Shown: positions 5,988 through 8,070 of the stretch, piece after piece
Position numbering within the stretch: the stretch's first letter is position 1
Layout: every line of letters begins with the position of its first letter
Origin: Elusimicrobiota bacterium
Lineage (GTDB): Bacteria > CG03 > SLGR01 > PWQF01
Assembly (NCBI GenBank): GCA_003558145.1
Contig: PWMP01000060.1
Coordinates: 1 to 8,070 of the forward strand
Direction: 5' to 3'
Length of the DNA stretch: 8,070 bases
Program-made: the position numbers and the translations under genes
Notes under the pieces: model-generated
Databases searched by the model: none
Seen by the model: only the letters and a program-made list of their open reading frames with translations
Told to the model about the DNA's origin: nothing

Positions 5988-6965
5988 TCTAACATATACC
6001 AAATTCCATCCTTTTTGAGAAATTGTTTTTTCTCCAACAACCACTGTTTTCTTGATTTTTACCCCCATCTTAAATAGCTCTCCCTGCTTTTTTACCAACT
6101 CCCTCCTCAATTGTGCCGGATTGATTTTTTCACGCTTTTTCCTTAGACTTTCTTTGTATTCTTGTTCTACTTCCATTGAATTCAATACCCGCTCATACGG
6201 CGTCTTAGGAGTATCATAAATCCGTTTTACTTTACTTCCTATGCGTTCTTTTCTGGTTAATTTCATAGTTGGTGTAAAATAGTTAGTTAACAGCCTCAAC
6301 TTTTCATAAATTTCGTTAAGAGCTTCAACACATTTCATCCCTTCATATCGTTGGTATCCGACCGTCCTTCTTACCACCGAGTAATTCTTCTGTTCGACGA
6401 AACAGGTATCGTTCTTTCTTTGCGGCCGGGAACGGGTAAATGTAATTTTTTCCTTTTGGCAATACCGGTACAGGTGTTCGTTTATGAACTCTCCCCCACT
6501 GTTAGAATCCAATCCCAGTAATTTAAACGGCAACTTTTTACGAATATCCATTAGAGCGTTGAAAACATACACCTGAGCTTTGTTTTTTACAGCCCGAGTT
6601 TCCGTCCTTCCACTGTTTACATCCGTACAATCAAGTGTCTGACAAAAGTCTCCAAAGGGACTTCCTCCATTATGATTAACCAGGTCCATCTCTATAAATC
6701 CGGGCCGCATCTCATCCCACTCCCATTGCGTTCTGACAGGTATTTTACTTTTCAGAAGCGTTCCCGGTTTTGTTCCCTTTCTGGCCTTCAGCTGTATTAT
6801 TTTACGCTCCTTCTTAAGCATTCTGTCAATTGTGGCAGGACTTATCTGAAACAGTTTTATCTTCTCCTCTTTTGCGAGTTTGATTTCTTCCAAATCCACT
6901 AAAAGCTGCAGGTTGTCTTTTATGTACTTATTCAAGAGCTTTCCACAAAGCATTCCGCTTATCAT
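5985..6965 (-). CDS. IS transposase, C-terminal part with DDE integrase core (frame B)
   Basis: Carries the catalytic core of the insertion sequence. Counting from ATG 6965, the acidic triad reads IEMDLV (D94), GLDSNSGGEF (D153) and NDTCFVEQKN (E191). The 37 residues between the last two fit a D-D-E retroviral-integrase-like fold. A basic helix-rich C-terminal tail follows. The frame is open further upstream, to 7040, and the stretch before the ATG translates to sensible protein (RRRIYDEKIDKPLKRIW). The ATG is therefore not a natural protein start: this frame continues the 5' frame after a -1 shift. No ribosome site precedes 6965. Related transposases, from memory, are single chains of about 400-430 residues, which the joined frames (about 420) would match. 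The core looks intact, so activity depends on whether the shift is programmed or a lesion. Confidence 0.85.
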   Translation of the reverse strand: MISGMLCGKLLNKYIKDNLQLLVDLEEIKLAKEEKIKLFQISPATIDRMLKKERKIIQLKARKGTKPGTLLKSKIPVRTQWEWDEMRPGFIEMDLVNHNGGSPFGDFCQTLDCTDVNSGRTETRAVKNKAQVYVFNALMDIRKKLPFKLLGLDSNSGGEFINEHLYRYCQKEKITFTRSRPQRKNDTCFVEQKNYSVVRRTVGYQRYEGMKCVEALNEIYEKLRLLTNYFTPTMKLTRKERIGSKVKRIYDTPKTPYERVLNSMEVEQEYKESLRKKREKINPAQLRRELVKKQGELFKMGVKIKKTVVVGEKTISQKGWNLVYVR

Positions 6966-6976
6966 CCAAATTCTTT

Positions 6977-7252
6977 TTAGCGGTTTATCAATTTTTTCGT
7001 CATAGATTCGTCTGCGATGTCTGCTATTTTTCTTTTTCTCTCACCAAGAACAAAAACCACACTTTTGCCACCTATTCGGGTATATACCTTTTTATCCCAG
7101 TTCTTGAGCACATATGAAGCATACGAGCGGTTGTATCCGGTTATCTGGACAAACTCATCGAGTATCCTTCCTTTTTCCTTCTTCCTGGACTTCTGATACC
7201 TCTTTGATACTTGCTGGATCACCTTTTGTTTTTCTTTCATTGTCAGCCTCAT
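6977..7252 (-). CDS. IS transposase, N-terminal DNA-binding part (frame A)
   Basis: Encodes the N-terminal region of the same transposase: a Lys/Arg-rich start (MKEKQKVIQQVSKRYQKS) and a helix-turn-helix-like segment around TGYNRSYASYVLKNW (about residues 38-52), expected to bind the IS ends. The ATG at 7252 has a very strong Shine-Dalgarno sequence, GGAGGTGA (7264-7257), at 7-base spacing from its GGAGG core. The frame ends at 6977 after 91 codons. Its last about 20 residues (IADIADESMTKKLINR) are probably non-native, because the -1 frame over the same bases reads into the conserved protein. The switch must fall between 7040 and the stop, most likely in the A-rich tract at 7041-7027. No classical X-XXY-YYZ slippery heptamer is present in the zero frame there, so a simple one-base lesion is as likely as programmed frameshifting. 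Confidence 0.82.
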   Translation of the reverse strand: MRLTMKEKQKVIQQVSKRYQKSRKKEKGRILDEFVQITGYNRSYASYVLKNWDKKVYTRIGGKSVVFVLGERKRKIADIADESMTKKLINR

Positions 7253-7259
7253 CCTTTCA

Positions 7260-7273
7260 CCTCCTTTCGGAGG
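7260..7273 (-). promoter_or_regulatory. Hairpin sequestering the transposase Shine-Dalgarno sequence
   Basis: The minus-strand transcript would read CCTCC-GAAA-GGAGG: a perfect 5-bp GC-rich stem, extendable by one G-U pair, closed by a GNRA-type GAAA tetraloop. The 3' arm is exactly the GGAGG core of the transposase ribosome site. Folding would hide it and lower transposase translation, a known strategy in other insertion sequences. The function here is inferred from the sequence. Confidence 0.6.
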
Positions 7274-7279
7274 CTATTT

Positions 7280-7315
7280 TAAACTTTTTTCGTTTAGATT
7301 TTTAAATGAGGCAAC
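7280..7315 (-). repeat. IS terminal inverted repeat, right (transposase-proximal)
   Basis: The reverse complement begins GTTGCCTCATTTAAAAATC and matches the left terminus at 33 of 36 bases. It lies upstream of the transposase start, so it probably also contains or borders the transposase promoter, although no clear -35/-10 pair stands out. Confidence 0.92.
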
Positions 7316-7458
7316 ACGCAATTAAAGCCATTCCCGATGAAAAATACCCGACGATAAATTTAAGAGGTAAAAAGAGTTTTACCCCAAGATCAGCAAACGA
7401 TATGGTCGAGGGCGATAAAATGAATACGTTAAAGGCCGGATTTTCACCCCAGGTGTAA
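7306..7458 (+). pseudogene. Orphaned 3' gene fragment abutting the IS (50 codons, unknown product)
   Basis: A frame open from inside the IS end runs to TAA at 7456-7458. Its first ATG (7306) lies within the inverted repeat. The part outside the IS (from about 7318) translates to a mixed, globular-looking C-terminus (IKAIPDEKYPTINLRGKKS, then SFTPRSANDMVEGDKMNTLK and AGFSPQV). I do not recognise the family. The left flank of the IS holds no matching 5' half, only AT-rich DNA upstream of a minus-strand gene. This would fit deletion of the front of a gene next to the IS. A chance reading frame is the alternative, since 50 codons is short. No ribosome site precedes the ATG, so a new small protein is unlikely. 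Confidence 0.4.
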
Positions 7459-7498
7459 AAGAGTTGTTTTTTGATAAAAAGATAGGGTAGATTCTCGT

Positions 7499-7521
7499 CG
7501 GTAATTTTGGTAAAATTACCG
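7499..7521. other. 10-bp stem hairpin upstream of the decayed transposase
   Basis: CGGTAATTTT (7499-7508), a GGT loop and AAAATTACCG (7512-7521) form a perfect inverted repeat. No T-run follows on either strand, so it is not a standard terminator. It lies 15 bases before the GGAGG of the decayed transposase gene and may shield that gene from read-through translation or transcription, or belong to the element's end. The remaining DNA of 7459-7549 shows no other feature I can support. Confidence 0.45.
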
Positions 7522-7549
7522 TGTAAAAAGAAAAAAGGAGGATCTGCCC

Positions 7550-8070
7550 ACGGCGAGTATACAAAAAAATTTGTTCACCTGGCAAGAGCTCGACGAGCTC
7601 GGAGATCTTGAAGGACTGCAGCTCATTTTTTTGAAAATACTGATGAGATATCAGCAGGAAATTGACTGGATGATAGACAGGCTGATTGAAGAACTCAAAG
7701 AAGAGCTTCCCGATTTAGGCAGAAACCTTGTTGTGGATTCAAAAGCTTTGAGAAGCCATGCCTGCAGGCCCGGCAAAAAGTCTTCTGACGGCCGTAGAGA
7801 TACAGACGCTGACTTTGGAGCAAAAAGAATATAGTTGAAAAAGAAGACGGCAGCATGTGTGGGAGAAAGTGAAATACTTCTTCGGGTACAAGCTTCACCT
7901 GCTGGCGGATGCTGAATACGAGCCGCCGCTGGTTGAGGAACTGGAATCGAAAGACCCCGGTATTGTGGAAGATGCCGAGTATCTTTCAGCGGATAAGGGA
8001 TATGACTCTACGAATAACAACGAGAAATTATGGGATGATTATCAGATAAAACCCGTAATAGCGATAAGGA
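7550..8070 (+). pseudogene. Decayed DDE (DDE_Tnp_1/IS4-like) transposase, truncated by the window edge
   Basis: Remains of a second, unrelated transposase. A strong GGAGG (7537-7541) is followed at 8-base spacing by ACG at 7550. The frame from there reads T-A-S-I-Q-K-N-L-F-T-W-Q-E-L-D; relatives, as I recall them, start M-A-S-I-Q, so the start codon has probably mutated from ATG to ACG. The frame then jumps from GDLEGLQL to FLKILMRYQQEIDW, where I would expect some 80-100 more residues, so an internal in-frame deletion is likely. DSKALRSHA (first catalytic Asp) and GRRDTDADFGAK follow. The frame is lost at the TAG at 7832-7834, resumes at 7834 (VEKEDGSM), and shifts again near 7858-7860 into WEKVKYFFGYKLHLLADAE and LSADKGYDS (second catalytic Asp), open to the window end. 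With a dead start, a deletion and two frameshifts it cannot be functional. The IS family is tentative. Confidence 0.82.

Larger units (their letters stand above)
5952..7315 (-). mobile_element. Insertion sequence with split DDE transposase (1364 bp)
   Basis: The element is bounded by 36-bp terminal inverted repeats (5952-5987 and 7280-7315) that match at 33 of 36 positions, the outermost 23 perfectly. It contains one transposase reading frame on the minus strand, split by a frame change. The transposase start lies 63 bases inside the right terminus and its stop codon lies within the left inverted repeat, so there is almost no spare DNA. The integrase-core DDE type is seen in several IS groups (IS3/IS481-like and unclassified families); I do not assign one. 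The bases touching the termini (ending gttatc on the left, starting acgcaa on the right) form no target-site duplication. This suggests rearrangement after insertion. Confidence 0.9.

Noticed and set aside
7366..7383. Small hairpin GGTAAAA-AGAG-TTTTACC
   Set aside because: A 7-bp AT-rich stem with no T-run after it, lying inside the orphan reading frame; too weak to call a terminator or IS end.
7379..7585. Minus-strand 68-codon frame right of the IS
   Set aside because: It covers intergenic hairpins and the start of the decayed transposase, shows no motif and has no ribosome site that I can see.

Overview
The window looks like a surface-glycan (lipopolysaccharide or capsule type) gene neighbourhood of a Gram-negative-like bacterium, running into an insertion-sequence junkyard on its right side. 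The DNA is AT-rich by eye, and ribosome binding sites of the AGGAG/GGAGG type are visible. A sugar kinase of the Kdo/heptose (InaA/WaaP-like) type next to a GT4 glycosyltransferase suggests an outer membrane with LPS-like core sugars. The organism cannot be named from the sequence; an environmental lineage with many glycan and IS genes would fit, but that is inference.

Left region (1-2686, + strand): a 539-residue protein made of two tandem LPS-kinase-like domains is followed, with an 11-base overlap, by a GT4 glycosyltransferase. The two are almost certainly co-transcribed and probably act on the same core or surface saccharide.

Middle region (2697-5874): three genes alternate in strand. 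A PAPS-type sulfotransferase (- strand) and a carbohydrate sulfotransferase of a different family (+ strand) diverge from a shared 184-base region. That region holds an extended -10 promoter and a perfect 8-bp-arm inverted repeat. An integral membrane protein with an isoprenylcysteine/phospholipid-methyltransferase-like N-terminal half (- strand) then overlaps the second sulfotransferase tail-to-tail by 12 bases. Together the genes could phosphorylate, extend and sulfate a surface glycan; the substrate is not visible.

Right region (5875-8070): a 1364-bp insertion sequence (5952-7315) has 36-bp terminal inverted repeats (33 of 36 positions match). Its DDE transposase is split by a -1 frame change in an A-rich tract, and its Shine-Dalgarno sequence is held in a perfect GAAA-tetraloop hairpin. 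A second, partial copy of the IS end lies just outside the left terminus. Right of the IS is a 50-codon reading frame that looks like the orphaned tail of a gene. Beyond it is a badly decayed DDE transposase with a lost start codon, an apparent internal deletion and two frameshifts, which runs off the window. The most notable items are the tandem double kinase, the sulfotransferase pair with its shared dyad, and the control and end structure of the IS.
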